A stretch of 64,000 nt of DNA from Roseburia sp. AF12-17LB (GCF_003479605.1 NZ_QUHR01000001.1:310001-374000); one strand, 5' to 3'; positions 1-9,413 are shown, counted from the stretch's first letter. A program made the numbers and translations. The notes: generated by a model from the sequence alone, not told the origin.

Positions 1-2
1 AT

Positions 3-2066
3 CCGATAACACTTTTAGATCGGAAAATCAATCTGGATCAGCTTCTGGCAATTCATAATGCCATGAAATATCCGCTGGCATATATCCAGGGACCGCCGGG
101 AACCGGCAAAACAAATACCATCGTAAATACTATGGTGACTGCTTTCTTTAACGAGAAAACGGTCTTATTTGCGTCTTATAACAATCATCCCATTGATGGA
201 GTGTGCGATAAATTAAAGTCCATTCCTTATCGGAATAAGGGGATGATACCATTTCCAATTATCCGCCTTGGGAATGATAAATGTGTGCTGCAGGCACTGG
301 ATGATATTCGGGATTTGTATAAGCGGACAAAGGATATTTCCATATTTGACAGTACCCTTGAGAAGAACAAGGACGATAAGACGAGAAGGACGGAGAAGCT
401 GACCAAGCTTTTACAGAGGCATGAAGAGAGAATCGAATTAAAGGAGCGGGAAGAAGCGATTCTTAAAATGATAGAGACTAATCAGCATCTGACCTTTCAG
501 ACAGAATTGCAGGGTGTTCAGCTTCAGGAGGTACGGAAAAAATTAGCAGAAATTGGTGAGATTACAGATGAAGAAGCATTGAAACTTGTAGTGGAAGATG
601 AGGAGCTGTTTAAGAAATATCTCTACTATACGTCTGCAAAATATATCCAGCGTCTGAAGGAACCGAAAAATCAGGATTTAATGGAGATTGTAAACTGTCC
701 GGATGAGGAAAAGAAAGTCAAGCAGTTTAATACCTATATCCGTCAGGAAGAAAATTTGAAGAAGTTCCAGAGAATTTTCCCGATTATTGCAACTACATCC
801 ATATCGGCACATAAGATTGGTGAGCCGGGAACTTATTTTGATATGGTCATCATGGATGAGGCAAGCCAGGGAAATATTGCCATGTCATTAGTGCCGATTA
901 TCCGGGGCAGAAGTCTTATGTTAGTAGGTGACCCGCAGCAGTTGAGCCCGGTAATTCTGCTGAATTCCATAGATAATGAGAAGCTTAAGCGGATTTATGG
1001 AGTGACAGATGAGTATGATTATATAAAGAATTCCATTTATAAGACCTATCTGGCATGTGATGCAGTCAGCGAGGAAATTCTGCTCAGCCACCATTACCGC
1101 TGCAATAAGAAAATTATTTCATTTAATAATAAAAAATATTATAACAACAAGCTGATTATCAACAGTCCGGATAAAGAAGCTAATCCGCTGATTTTTAAGA
1201 ATATTCCAGCAAATACCACCAACTATAAGAATACAGCGCCGCAGGAAGTGGAAGAGATTATTTCGTTTATCAAAGAACATCCGGATAAGAGTATTGGTAT
1301 CATTACTCCGTTTACCAATCAGAAAGAGCTGATTAACAAGGCGTTGAAAGACAATGGGATGGAAAATATTCCCTGCGGAACGGTTCATGCATTTCAGGGA
1401 GATGAAAAAGATGTTGTGCTTTTTTCGCTGGCAATCACCCAGCAGACTTATCAGGGAACTTATGACTGGCTGAAAAATAATAAAGAACTGATTAATGTGG
1501 CAACCTCCCGGGCAAAAGACCAGTTGGTAATATTGTCGGATATCAAGGAACTGAAGCGTCTGCATTCCGCTGGGGATGATGATATTTATGAGCTGGTAGA
1601 TTATGTCCAGACCAACGGTGAGGCGCAGGTGACAGCAAGAGAGACCTCTTCCAGGGCATTGGGAATCAAGCCGTACAGCACGCAGACAGAGGCTGCATTT
1701 TTAACCACATTAAATCATGCACTAGATAATGTGCTGAATACAAATAACCGCTGCGTTGTGCAGAGAGAAGTCAGCATTGCACACGTATTTCAGGAAAATG
1801 AATCCTATGACGACCTTTTTTATACCGGAAGATTTGACTTTGTGGTATATGAAAAAGGATACCGGGGACAGGACATGCCGATACTCGCCATTGAGTTAGA
1901 CGGAAAAGAACATAAAGAAAATGCCATTGTACGGGCGAGAGACGAGAAGAAAAATGCAATTTGCCGGGCACATGGATTTGAGTTAATCCGGGTGGAAAAT
2001 TCTTATGCCAGAAGGTATAATTACATTAAGAATATACTGATACAGTATTTTAAGAGTGTAAGGTAA
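3..2066 (+). CDS. DNA2/NAM7-type superfamily 1 helicase with C-terminal DUF2726-like domain (5' truncated)
   Basis: The frame is open from the window edge, so the gene starts upstream and only its 3' part is seen. Helicase motifs appear in order: Walker A GPPGTGKT (about residue 32), VIMDEAS (motif II), LVGDPQQLSP (III), and GTVHAFQGDEKD plus NVATSRAKDQ (V/VI). This is the UPF1-like layout, so an ATP-driven unwinding role on DNA or RNA is expected. The last ~120 residues (YTGRFDFVVY, IELDGKEH, FELIRVEN) resemble a DUF2726 / restriction-endonuclease-like fold, which suggests a nuclease-like or nucleic-acid-binding tail. An SF1 helicase with such a tail occurs in stand-alone and defence-type proteins; the missing N-terminus would be needed to decide. 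Helicase call firm, tail call moderate. Confidence 0.85.
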   Translation, partial: PITLLDRKINLDQLLAIHNAMKYPLAYIQGPPGTGKTNTIVNTMVTAFFNEKTVLFASYNNHPIDGVCDKLKSIPYRNKGMIPFPIIRLGNDKCVLQALDDIRDLYKRTKDISIFDSTLEKNKDDKTRRTEKLTKLLQRHEERIELKEREEAILKMIETNQHLTFQTELQGVQLQEVRKKLAEIGEITDEEALKLVVEDEELFKKYLYYTSAKYIQRLKEPKNQDLMEIVNCPDEEKKVKQFNTYIRQEENLKKFQRIFPIIATTSISAHKIGEPGTYFDMVIMDEASQGNIAMSLVPIIRGRSLMLVGDPQQLSPVILLNSIDNEKLKRIYGVTDEYDYIKNSIYKTYLACDAVSEEILLSHHYRCNKKIISFNNKKYYNNKLIINSPDKEANPLIFKNIPANTTNYKNTAPQEVEEIISFIKEHPDKSIGIITPFTNQKELINKALKDNGMENIPCGTVHAFQGDEKDVVLFSLAITQQTYQGTYDWLKNNKELINVATSRAKDQLVILSDIKELKRLHSAGDDDIYELVDYVQTNGEAQVTARETSSRALGIKPYSTQTEAAFLTTLNHALDNVLNTNNRCVVQREVSIAHVFQENESYDDLFYTGRFDFVVYEKGYRGQDMPILAIELDGKEHKENAIVRARDEKKNAICRAHGFELIRVENSYARRYNYIKNILIQYFKSVR

Positions 2067-2077
2067 CGAAAAAACCC

Positions 2078-2106
2078 TTGACATCTCCCACAAAACTAAT
2101 TATATT
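2078..2106 (+). promoter_or_regulatory. sigma-A promoter of the TetR gene
   Basis: TTGACA at 2078-2083, a 17-nt spacer, and TATATT at 2101-2106. It lies 12 nt after the helicase stop codon. The -10 box runs into a long palindrome, which points to autorepression. Confidence 0.8.
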
Positions 2107-2137
2107 TATAACAGTGTTATATAACACTGTTATAAAT
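2104..2137. promoter_or_regulatory. 34-bp perfect palindromic operator, probable TetR-family binding site
   Basis: Bases 2104-2137 are a perfect palindrome centred between 2120 and 2121; its core half is ATAACAGTGTTAT. It overlaps the last bases of the -10 box and the likely transcription start and ends 15 nt before the regulator's start codon. Autorepression by the adjacent regulator is inferred from position. Confidence 0.8.
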
Positions 2138-2152
2138 GAAACGGAGGCATCA

Positions 2153-2776
2153 GTGACTAAACCAATCGAAGGCGTATCGGAAAGAATTCTTTCCTGCGCA
2201 ACGGAAGAATTTTTAGAAAAGGGTTATTCCGATGCATCGCTTCGCACCATTGCGGCGAAAGCGGGAACAACCACAGGTTCTATTTATTCCAGATTTAAAG
2301 ACAAAGAAGGGCTGTTTGCAGCAATTGTAGGACCGGTGGCAGAGTATATGATGAATCTTTTTGTGAAGACGCAGGAAGAATTTCATGCAGTAGAGCCGGA
2401 GCGGCAGCCGAAAGAAATGGATGACTATGTAATATCCGGAATGGATGAAATGCTGGATTACATCTATGATAATTTTACCGCATTTCAGCTGTTATTAGAG
2501 GCGTCCTATGGAACGAAGTTCCAGAATTTTGTAGAACAGTTGGCAGAAGTAGAGGCAGAATATACCTACAAGTTCATGGAGGTTATTCATTTTCAGAATG
2601 ATGAGGAAAATGAAGTGACGGGAGAATTCATCCATATTATGACAAGGGCATTATTTGACAGCATGTTTGAAGTTGTGCGTCATAAGATGGAGAAAGAAAC
2701 TGCACGGAAATACGTTCATATGCTGGAAAAATTCAACTATGCAGGCTGGAATACCATTTTAAAATTCGAAGTGTAA
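2153..2776 (+). CDS. TetR/AcrR family transcriptional regulator
   Basis: 207-residue regulator. The start is taken as GTG at 2153 because CGGAGG (2142-2147) precedes it; an upstream in-frame start at 2078 would lie inside the promoter. The N-terminus carries a TetR helix-turn-helix (ILSCATEEFLEKGY, LRTIAAKAGTTTGSIYSRFKDKEGLF, residues ~10-50); the rest is an all-helical ligand domain. TetR proteins usually repress and release DNA on binding a small ligand. The 34-bp palindrome upstream and a matching half-site before the following operon (2861-2875) suggest that it controls itself and the ECF/ABC operon. The ligand is unknown. Confidence 0.9.
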   Translation: MTKPIEGVSERILSCATEEFLEKGYSDASLRTIAAKAGTTTGSIYSRFKDKEGLFAAIVGPVAEYMMNLFVKTQEEFHAVEPERQPKEMDDYVISGMDEMLDYIYDNFTAFQLLLEASYGTKFQNFVEQLAEVEAEYTYKFMEVIHFQNDEENEVTGEFIHIMTRALFDSMFEVVRHKMEKETARKYVHMLEKFNYAGWNTILKFEV

Positions 2777-2784
2777 AAGATAGT

Positions 2785-2823
2785 AAGACTGCTTATCTTG
2801 TAACAGCAGGAAGCAGTCTTTTC
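2785..2823 (+). terminator. Rho-independent terminator after the TetR gene
   Basis: Perfect 10-bp stem AAGACTGCTT (2785-2794) / AAGCAGTCTT (2811-2820) with a 16-nt loop, followed by TTTCTT. It separates the regulator transcript from the transporter operon. Confidence 0.8.
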
Positions 2824-2860
2824 TTAAAAATATTGGTTAGTCAAACCTAATTTTCGTTAG

Positions 2861-2875
2861 ACAGTGCTATATAAT
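2861..2875 (+). promoter_or_regulatory. Operator half-site and -10 box before the ECF/ABC operon
   Basis: ACAGTGCTATATAA matches one half and the centre of the 34-bp palindrome upstream of the TetR gene at 13 of 14 positions. It overlaps TATAAT at 2870-2875, a likely -10 box for the operon starting at 2902. No good -35 box is seen. Control by the adjacent TetR protein is inferred. Confidence 0.5.
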
Positions 2876-2901
2876 AAAAAATATCAAAAGGAGCATTAGA
2901 A

Positions 2902-3489
2902 ATGAAAAACAATGCAAAGTTAAAAGGAAAAGATCTGATTAATGTAGGTATTTATGCAGCAATTTATTGTGTCATTATGACAGCTGTTGCCATGCTTGGC
3001 TTCATTCCGATTATGATGCCAATGTTATGTGTTCTGGTGCCGTTACTGGGCGGAATTCCAATGATGCTGTTTATGACCAAAGTCAAAAAATTTGGAATGA
3101 TTACGATTTATTCCATAATCGTAGGACTGTTCCTGTGGGTTACCGGAATGGGATACTGGCCGTTTATCTTTGGAATTGTATTCGGTTTCATTGCAGACCT
3201 GATTGCAAAGAGCGGTAATTATAAGAGCAGTAAGAAGACCATTGCAAGCTATGCCGTATTTTCGCTGATTATCTTTGGAAACTTCGTTCCGCTTTTAATC
3301 AATGCAGAAGAATATTTCCTGACCCGCCAGAGTTTTGGTGAGGCATACATCACCAGCCTTACTGAAATTATGGGAAATACCTGGCTTGCTCCATTACTGG
3401 CAGTTTCCTGTCTGGTCTGCGGAATTATCGGCGGCTTCATCGGTAAAGCAATTTTGAAAAAGCATTTCGTAAAGGCAGGAATTGCATAA
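2902..3489 (+). CDS. MptD-type ECF transporter S component (Trep_Strep family)
   Basis: 195-residue membrane protein with about five or six hydrophobic helices and the short, Gly-rich, Met-rich loops usual for ECF substrate-binding (S) subunits. It most resembles the Trep_Strep/MptD family. AGGAG precedes the ATG. The stop codon overlaps the start of the next gene (TAATG), so translation is probably coupled to EcfT. In ECF systems the S unit binds the substrate in the membrane and the T and A units drive uptake. The substrate of this family is not known to me; the two downstream exporters hint at a chelate or metabolite handled in both directions. Confidence 0.75.
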   Translation: MKNNAKLKGKDLINVGIYAAIYCVIMTAVAMLGFIPIMMPMLCVLVPLLGGIPMMLFMTKVKKFGMITIYSIIVGLFLWVTGMGYWPFIFGIVFGFIADLIAKSGNYKSSKKTIASYAVFSLIIFGNFVPLLINAEEYFLTRQSFGEAYITSLTEIMGNTWLAPLLAVSCLVCGIIGGFIGKAILKKHFVKAGIA

Positions 3490-4220
3490 TGCAGGGTAGC
3501 TTATTACAGCCCGATGAGAAAAGAACAGGAATAACCTTTGACCCGCGGACGAAAATGTTTCTGCTTCTTACGGTAGCAGTATTTGTTTTAGGCGGCGCCG
3601 GAGGGAAAAATGTGGATTTGCTGGCACCGATGTTGTGTGTGCTGCCTGTTGTTCTTTTTTTACTGGCTGGAAAATGGAAACGGGCATTTACCTATGTCCT
3701 CATTTATGCGGCGGCGTATCTTTGTTTCTGGTATTTCGGACCACGCACCACAGGCATTGTAAATTTCCTGCTGCTGGCACTCTGCGGCATCTTATCCCGG
3801 TTCCTGCCAGGAATCATGCTGGGCATGTATTTGATTGAGACAACAACGGTAAGCGAATTTACGGCAGCTATGTCGAAAATGCATGTGACAGATAAAATAA
3901 CGATTCCGCTGTCCGTCATGTTCCGCTTTTTTCCAACGGTAGCAGATGAATTTTCATCCATCAATGCAGCCATGCGGATGCGTGATATCCGGCTGGGCGG
4001 CAAAAACGTGACGAAAATGATAGAGTACCGGCTGGTTCCGTTGATGGTCTGTTCTGCAAAAATAGGGGAAGAATTAAATGCGGCAGCGCTGACCAGAGGC
4101 TTAGGCGGAGAAGTGCGGCGCACCAATGTATGCAAAATCGGTTTTCATATGCAGGATATATTGCTGTTTCTCATTGCATTAAGTCCGTATGCGGCATGGA
4201 TTGCAGGGCTTGTAGCATAG
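3489..4220 (+). CDS. ECF transporter T component (EcfT/CbiQ family)
   Basis: 243 residues with several hydrophobic helices and the C-terminal coupling region typical of EcfT: the AMRMRDIRLGG segment and TRGLGG, which correspond to the two Ala-Arg-Gly-type motifs that dock onto the ATPases. Its ATG overlaps the stop of the S component by one base, and the ATPase gene begins 17 nt after its stop. It transmits ATP-driven movement from the A subunits to the S component. Confidence 0.9.
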   Translation: MQGSLLQPDEKRTGITFDPRTKMFLLLTVAVFVLGGAGGKNVDLLAPMLCVLPVVLFLLAGKWKRAFTYVLIYAAAYLCFWYFGPRTTGIVNFLLLALCGILSRFLPGIMLGMYLIETTTVSEFTAAMSKMHVTDKITIPLSVMFRFFPTVADEFSSINAAMRMRDIRLGGKNVTKMIEYRLVPLMVCSAKIGEELNAAALTRGLGGEVRRTNVCKIGFHMQDILLFLIALSPYAAWIAGLVA

Positions 4221-4237
4221 AAAGGTGGAACGGACGA

Positions 4238-5782
4238 ATGATAGAGATTTCAAATGTTAATTTTCAATATGGAACCGCTGACATAGGCGCACTCCATAAT
4301 ATTAATCTGTCTGTTGCGGACGGCTCCTGCGTCTTATTGTGCGGAGAATCCGGCTGTGGCAAGACTACGATTACAAGACTTTTAAACGGACTGACTCCAC
4401 ATTTTTATGAAGGTACATTAGAGGGCGAGATAACAGTAAACGGGCTTAAGGTAAAAGAAGAAGAGCTTTATATCATTGCATCGAGGGTCGGAAGTGTATT
4501 CCAGAATCCAAGAAGCCAGTTCTTCTGTCTGGATACCAACAGCGAGGTGGCATTTGGATGTGAAAATATGGGATTGCCGGAGCAGGAAATCCTAAAGCGG
4601 AGAGAACAGGCAGTCCGTGATTTAAACATGGAAAAGTTAATGAACCGCAATATCTTTCGATTATCCGGAGGTGAAAAGCAGAAGGTTGCCTGTGCGTCAG
4701 TGGCAGCCATGCAGCCGGAAGTGCTGGTGTTGGATGAGCCTACCTCAAATCTTGATTTGGATGCCATTGAAGATTTAAAAGAAACACTAAAACTGTGGAA
4801 GGCGCAGGGAAAGACCATCGTGATTGCAGAACACCGGCTTTACTGGCTGAAGGAAATCTGCGACCGGGTTATATATTTAAAAGAAGGCAGCGTGTTATTT
4901 GACATATCCATGGAAGAATTCCGGACATTTCCACCGGAACGGTTAGAAGAATTGGGACTGCGCCGCATGACAACGGTTGCAGCAGATTTCCCGGAGGAGC
5001 CGAAAACTGCAAACTTATGGAAAACAACAAACTTGCATGGAGCAACAGAAAAATCGGCAATAACAGAAGCAGTAGAACCGGGCGTACAGAAGCAGGCAAC
5101 TCTCCCGGCAATAGAATTCCACAATTACAACTTTTCCTATGAAAAGCTGCCGGTTCTTAAAGTGAAAGATTTTTCGCTCCCGGAGGGAAGCATTGTGGCA
5201 GTTACCGGACATAATGGAGCAGGAAAATCCACATTTTTACGGTGTATGTGCGGTCTTGAGAAGAAGTTTAAAGGACAGACAAAGCTGCATGGAAAATGGC
5301 AGAAACCGGGACAGATGTTAAAGGAATGCTATATGGTCATGCAGGATGTGAACCATCAGTTGTTCTGCGAGACCGTGGAGGATGAAATCCGCCTTGGCAT
5401 GAATGAAGCAGAAGAAGCAAAAGTGCCACAGGTATTAAAAGAACTTGATTTATCAGAACTTACAGAACGGCATCCCATGTCTTTGTCTGGCGGACAGAAA
5501 CAGCGGGTGGCGATTGCATCGGCACTATTGGCGGATAAGTCGGTACTGATTTTTGACGAACCTACCAGCGGACTGGACTACCGCCATATGAAGCAGACGG
5601 CAGACTTATTTTTACATCTGAAGAAATACGGTAAAACAACATTTATTATTACCCATGACCCGGAGCTTATTGCAATGTGCTGTACCCACATTTTACATAT
5701 CGAAGAGGGAGAAGTGGCAGAGTATTATCCGCTGACAGCAGCACACCGGGAGCGGTTTTTAAAACAGTTTTCGTTTCAATAA
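4238..5782 (+). CDS. Fused ECF transporter ATPase (two ABC domains, EcfA-EcfA')
   Basis: 514 residues from ATG 4238 (GGTGG upstream); an earlier in-frame start at 4130 lies inside ecfT and is unlikely. Two complete ABC cassettes are joined in one chain: Walker A GESGCGKTT, signature RLSGGEKQK and LVLDEPTSNLD in the first; GHNGAGKST (about residue 322), SLSGGQKQR and LIFDEPTSGLD in the second. Both keep the catalytic Glu. Residues ~245-285 form a linker. Such duplicated ATPases replace the EcfA1/EcfA2 pair and power the S/T subunits encoded just upstream. Confidence 0.92.
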   Translation: MIEISNVNFQYGTADIGALHNINLSVADGSCVLLCGESGCGKTTITRLLNGLTPHFYEGTLEGEITVNGLKVKEEELYIIASRVGSVFQNPRSQFFCLDTNSEVAFGCENMGLPEQEILKRREQAVRDLNMEKLMNRNIFRLSGGEKQKVACASVAAMQPEVLVLDEPTSNLDLDAIEDLKETLKLWKAQGKTIVIAEHRLYWLKEICDRVIYLKEGSVLFDISMEEFRTFPPERLEELGLRRMTTVAADFPEEPKTANLWKTTNLHGATEKSAITEAVEPGVQKQATLPAIEFHNYNFSYEKLPVLKVKDFSLPEGSIVAVTGHNGAGKSTFLRCMCGLEKKFKGQTKLHGKWQKPGQMLKECYMVMQDVNHQLFCETVEDEIRLGMNEAEEAKVPQVLKELDLSELTERHPMSLSGGQKQRVAIASALLADKSVLIFDEPTSGLDYRHMKQTADLFLHLKKYGKTTFIITHDPELIAMCCTHILHIEEGEVAEYYPLTAAHRERFLKQFSFQ

Positions 5783-5821
5783 GTAGAAAGAATCAATTAT
5801 TTTTAAAGGAGGAGAAGAAAA

Positions 5822-7588
5822 GTGAAAAAGGAAAGTTCCTTATCAAAGCTTTTTGTCTATGCCGGTAAATTCCGCTATCTGACCATAGCATCCTGGATTT
5901 TATCGGTAATCAGCGCATGGCTGGCTTTGGTACCATTTTATTACATCTGGAGAATTATGAAAGAAGTGCTTTCTGTGGCACCGGATTTTGGCAAAGCAGC
6001 TCATTTAAAAGAATATGGCTGGGCAGCCGTTGGATTTGCCATTTTATCCATGCTGGTTTATGTGTGCGCGCTGATGTGTTCCCATCTGGCAGCATTCCGC
6101 GTCCAGGCAAATATCCGCACCAGCCTGATGCGGCATATCCTGACGCTGCCAATGGGATTTTTAGATAAAGACGGAACCGGCAAAATCCGTAAAATCGTCA
6201 ATGAATCCAGCGCAGCAACAGAGACCTATCTGGCACACCAGTTACCGGATCAGGCAGGAGCCATCGCAACACCGGCAGGTCTTTTAGTATTGCTTATGGT
6301 ATTTGATTTCCGGCTTGGACTTTTGAGCCTGATTCCTGTGGTGGCAGCATTTTTAATTATGGGAACCATGACCGGACAGCGTATGAAAGATAAGATGGAA
6401 GAATATCAGAATGCATTGGACGAAATGTCCAGTGAGGCAGTGGAATATGTCCGTGGAATCCCGGTAGTAAAGACTTTCGGACAGTCTGTATTTTCCTTCA
6501 AACGTTTCCAAACATCCATTCAGAAATATGAGAAATGGACAATTGCATACACGAAGGAAATGCGGATACCAATGACGGTGTATACAACAGCAATCAATGC
6601 GGTATTTGCAGTGCTGATTGCAGCAACCTTTTTCTTTACCGGAAAAGGAGGAGATAATACCTTTTTATTGAATCTTTTGTTCTATATTATCATTACGCCG
6701 ATTATCACTGTGACCATGAATAAAATTATGTATTCCAGTGAAAATCAGCTGATTGTAGCAGATGCAATTTCCCGTATCGAAAGCATTTTAGAAAAGAAAC
6801 CGTTACCGGAAACCGCCCATGCACAGGAGCCGGAGAACAACTCCATTACCTTTGAAAATGTATCCTTCCGCTATGAAGATGGCGGAAGAGATGCGCTGCA
6901 TCAGATTAATCTTACCATCAAAGAGGGCGAGCATGTGGCATTTGTAGGACCGTCCGGCGGTGGAAAGACAACATTGGCAAGCCTTGTGGCACGATTCTTT
7001 GATACCACGGAAGGACGCATTCTGATTGGAAATAAGGATGTGAAGGAGATTTCTTCGAAGCAGTTAATGGATATGGTATCTTTTGTATTCCAGGACAGCA
7101 AATTATTAAAAACTTCCATTTTGGAAAATGTCCGCATGGGAAAGAAAGATGCTACCAGGGAAGAAGTCATGCAGGCATTAAAGGAAGCCCAGTGTGAAGA
7201 CATCATTGCGAAGCTTCCGGATGGAATTGATACAGTAATCGGAAGCAGCGGAACCTATGTATCTGGTGGAGAAGCCCAGCGGCTTTCCATTGCAAGAGCT
7301 ATGTTAAAGAATGCACCGATTCTGATTCTTGATGAAGCAACAGCCTTTGCAGACCCGGATAATGAAGCAAAGGTGCAGGAAGCGTTTTCCAGACTGTCTA
7401 AGGGCAAGACCGTAATTATGATTGCCCATCGTCTGTCCTCTATTGTAGACGCAGACCGGATTTGCGTTTTAAAGGATGGCAGTATTGCAGAAGAGGGAAC
7501 TCATGAGACGTTACTTGGTGAAAGTGGTGTATATGCCCATATGTGGGAAGAATACAACAAATCGGTACAGTGGAAGGTAGGTGCATAA
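5822..7588 (+). CDS. ABC exporter half-transporter (TM domain plus ATPase), first of pair
   Basis: 588 residues starting at GTG 5822, with AAAGGAGG 9 nt before it. About six membrane helices fill residues 15-310, followed by an ABC domain: Walker A GPSGGGKTT (~376), signature YVSGGEAQR, and ILILDEATAFADP. It is a type IV (exporter-fold) half-transporter and is followed after one base by a second, so a heterodimer is likely. Location behind an ECF importer resembles YbtP/YbtQ- or IrtA/IrtB-like pairs, which share the exporter fold but act on siderophores; that comparison is inference. Confidence 0.9.
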   Translation: MKKESSLSKLFVYAGKFRYLTIASWILSVISAWLALVPFYYIWRIMKEVLSVAPDFGKAAHLKEYGWAAVGFAILSMLVYVCALMCSHLAAFRVQANIRTSLMRHILTLPMGFLDKDGTGKIRKIVNESSAATETYLAHQLPDQAGAIATPAGLLVLLMVFDFRLGLLSLIPVVAAFLIMGTMTGQRMKDKMEEYQNALDEMSSEAVEYVRGIPVVKTFGQSVFSFKRFQTSIQKYEKWTIAYTKEMRIPMTVYTTAINAVFAVLIAATFFFTGKGGDNTFLLNLLFYIIITPIITVTMNKIMYSSENQLIVADAISRIESILEKKPLPETAHAQEPENNSITFENVSFRYEDGGRDALHQINLTIKEGEHVAFVGPSGGGKTTLASLVARFFDTTEGRILIGNKDVKEISSKQLMDMVSFVFQDSKLLKTSILENVRMGKKDATREEVMQALKEAQCEDIIAKLPDGIDTVIGSSGTYVSGGEAQRLSIARAMLKNAPILILDEATAFADPDNEAKVQEAFSRLSKGKTVIMIAHRLSSIVDADRICVLKDGSIAEEGTHETLLGESGVYAHMWEEYNKSVQWKVGA

Positions 7589-7589
7589 C

Positions 7590-9323
7590 ATGAGCTGGAA
7601 AGAAAAATTACAACATAAATATGCACTTTCAGAGCAGGGTGCAAATGACATGATAAAGGCATTTCTGACAGCAACCGTTTCAAATATCGTGTTGATGTTT
7701 CCGGTGGGACTGCTGTATTTTCTGGTAGAGGATTATCTGAATGATAATCTGAGCGGCAGAGGCATGTTCTATCTGATTGGAAGTATTCTCTGTCTGGCTC
7801 TGATTGCAGTGACAACGTATATCCAGTATAACTGTACTTTCCTTGCCACCTATGTGGAGAGCGGTGTGCGAAGAATTACGCTGGCAGAAAAATTAAGAAA
7901 GATTCCATTATCTTTTTTTGGCAAAAAGGATTTATCCGATTTGACCAGCACCATTATGGCGGACTGTGCCACGATAGAAACGGCATCCTCCCACTATATT
8001 CCGGAACTTTTTGGAGCCTGTGTATCCACGGCAATTATTGCTATCAGCTTATTTTTCTTTGACTGGCGGATGGCACTGGCTGCGCTGTGGGTGCTTCCGG
8101 TATCATTCCTCATTGTGCTGAGTGCCGGAAAATTTTTAAGATATCTTAGCAGAAAACAGATGAAACTAAAAATGGCCTGCGCAGGTGGCATTCAGGAATG
8201 CTTAGAGACGGTCCGGGATTTACGGGCAAATGATGCACAGGAAAATTATATGGTTGGACTTGAGAAGAAAATTAAAGCAGTAGAAAAACATGCAATGGCG
8301 GCAGAACTTGGAAATGCTGTTTTTGTATCCGGTGCCCAGATGATTTTAAAGCTTGGAATTGCGACGGTAGCACTGGTTGGCGGAATTTTACTTTCGAAAG
8401 GAAGTATTGATTTACTGACTTTCTTTATGTTCTTATTACTGGTATCAAGACTTTATGACCCGATGCAGATTTCCCTGCAGAACCTTGCTGCCATAATCAG
8501 TGTGGATGTGCAGTGCGAGCGGCTGGATGAAATTTTATCCCATCCGGTACAGAGTGGAAGCACCGAGATGAAATATGATGGATATGATATTGCATTTTTA
8601 CATGTGGGATTTTCCTATGACAGTAAGGAAAGTGTGCTGAAAGATGTTACTTTTACTGCAAAACAGGGCGAAGTCACAGCATTAATCGGACCATCCGGCG
8701 GCGGTAAGACCACGGTCTCAAGACTTGCCTCAAGATTCTGGGATATCGATAAGGGAACGATTACGGTAGGCGGCATGGACATTTCAAAGATTGACCCGGA
8801 AACACTGATGTCTCTTTATTCCATTGTCTTTCAGGATGTTACACTTTTTAACAATACGATTATGGAAAATATCCGTATTGGACGTTCCGATGCAACAGAT
8901 GAGGAAGTCATTGCGGCAGCAAAATTGGCACACTGTGATGAATTTGCAGATAAACTGCCGGAGGGCTGGCATACCATGATTGGGGAAAACGGTTCTGAAT
9001 TATCCGGCGGAGAACGTCAGAGAATTTCCATTGCAAGAGCATTTTTAAAGAATGCACCAATTATTTTCTTAGATGAAGCAACTGCATCCTTGGACGTAGA
9101 TAATGAAACACTGATTCAGGAGGCACTGTCCCGGCTGATTCAGGATAAGACGGTTATGATTATTGCACATCGTATGCGTACAGTGGCAGATGCAGATAAG
9201 ATTGTGGTATTAAAAGATGGAGTGGTAGCCGAAGAGGGTGCGCCGGAAGAACTTACAGCAAAGGATGGTGTTTATCGGCATATGGCAAAGACACAGCTTC
9301 AGGCAGCAGGCTGGAAATTATAA
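7590..9323 (+). CDS. ABC exporter half-transporter, second of pair
   Basis: 577 residues. ATG 7590 is chosen (one base after the previous stop, GGAAGG upstream); a GTG three codons earlier is possible. Membrane domain over residues 20-330, then an ABC domain with GPSGGGKTT (~367), ELSGGERQR and IIFLDEATASLD. Both members of the pair retain the signature motif and the catalytic Glu, so neither ATP site looks degenerate. Last gene of the TetR-linked operon; a new promoter begins 8 nt after its stop. Confidence 0.9.
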   Translation: MSWKEKLQHKYALSEQGANDMIKAFLTATVSNIVLMFPVGLLYFLVEDYLNDNLSGRGMFYLIGSILCLALIAVTTYIQYNCTFLATYVESGVRRITLAEKLRKIPLSFFGKKDLSDLTSTIMADCATIETASSHYIPELFGACVSTAIIAISLFFFDWRMALAALWVLPVSFLIVLSAGKFLRYLSRKQMKLKMACAGGIQECLETVRDLRANDAQENYMVGLEKKIKAVEKHAMAAELGNAVFVSGAQMILKLGIATVALVGGILLSKGSIDLLTFFMFLLLVSRLYDPMQISLQNLAAIISVDVQCERLDEILSHPVQSGSTEMKYDGYDIAFLHVGFSYDSKESVLKDVTFTAKQGEVTALIGPSGGGKTTVSRLASRFWDIDKGTITVGGMDISKIDPETLMSLYSIVFQDVTLFNNTIMENIRIGRSDATDEEVIAAAKLAHCDEFADKLPEGWHTMIGENGSELSGGERQRISIARAFLKNAPIIFLDEATASLDVDNETLIQEALSRLIQDKTVMIIAHRMRTVADADKIVVLKDGVVAEEGAPEELTAKDGVYRHMAKTQLQAAGWKL

Positions 9324-9330
9324 AAAGCAG

Positions 9331-9359
9331 TTGACCTCCCCCGTATTCCGTCATAAGAT
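9331..9359 (+). promoter_or_regulatory. Promoter of the nucleobase permease gene
   Basis: TTGACC (9331-9336), 17-nt spacer, TAAGAT (9354-9359). The leader of about 48 nt holds only a small hairpin (ATAGC/GCTAT near 9367-9383), too short to be a purine riboswitch. Confidence 0.7.
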
Positions 9360-9413
9360 AAAAAGGATAGCGGGCATGCTATTGCGGAAACAGATAACGG
9401 AGGAAAAAAGAAA

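Noticed and set aside
2078..2152. Longer TetR protein starting at 2078
   Set aside because: That start lies in the promoter -35 box; the GTG at 2153 has a proper ribosome site and gives the normal family length.
9360..9413. Purine riboswitch before the nucleobase permease
   Set aside because: The leader is about 48 nt and contains only one small hairpin; no aptamer core is present.
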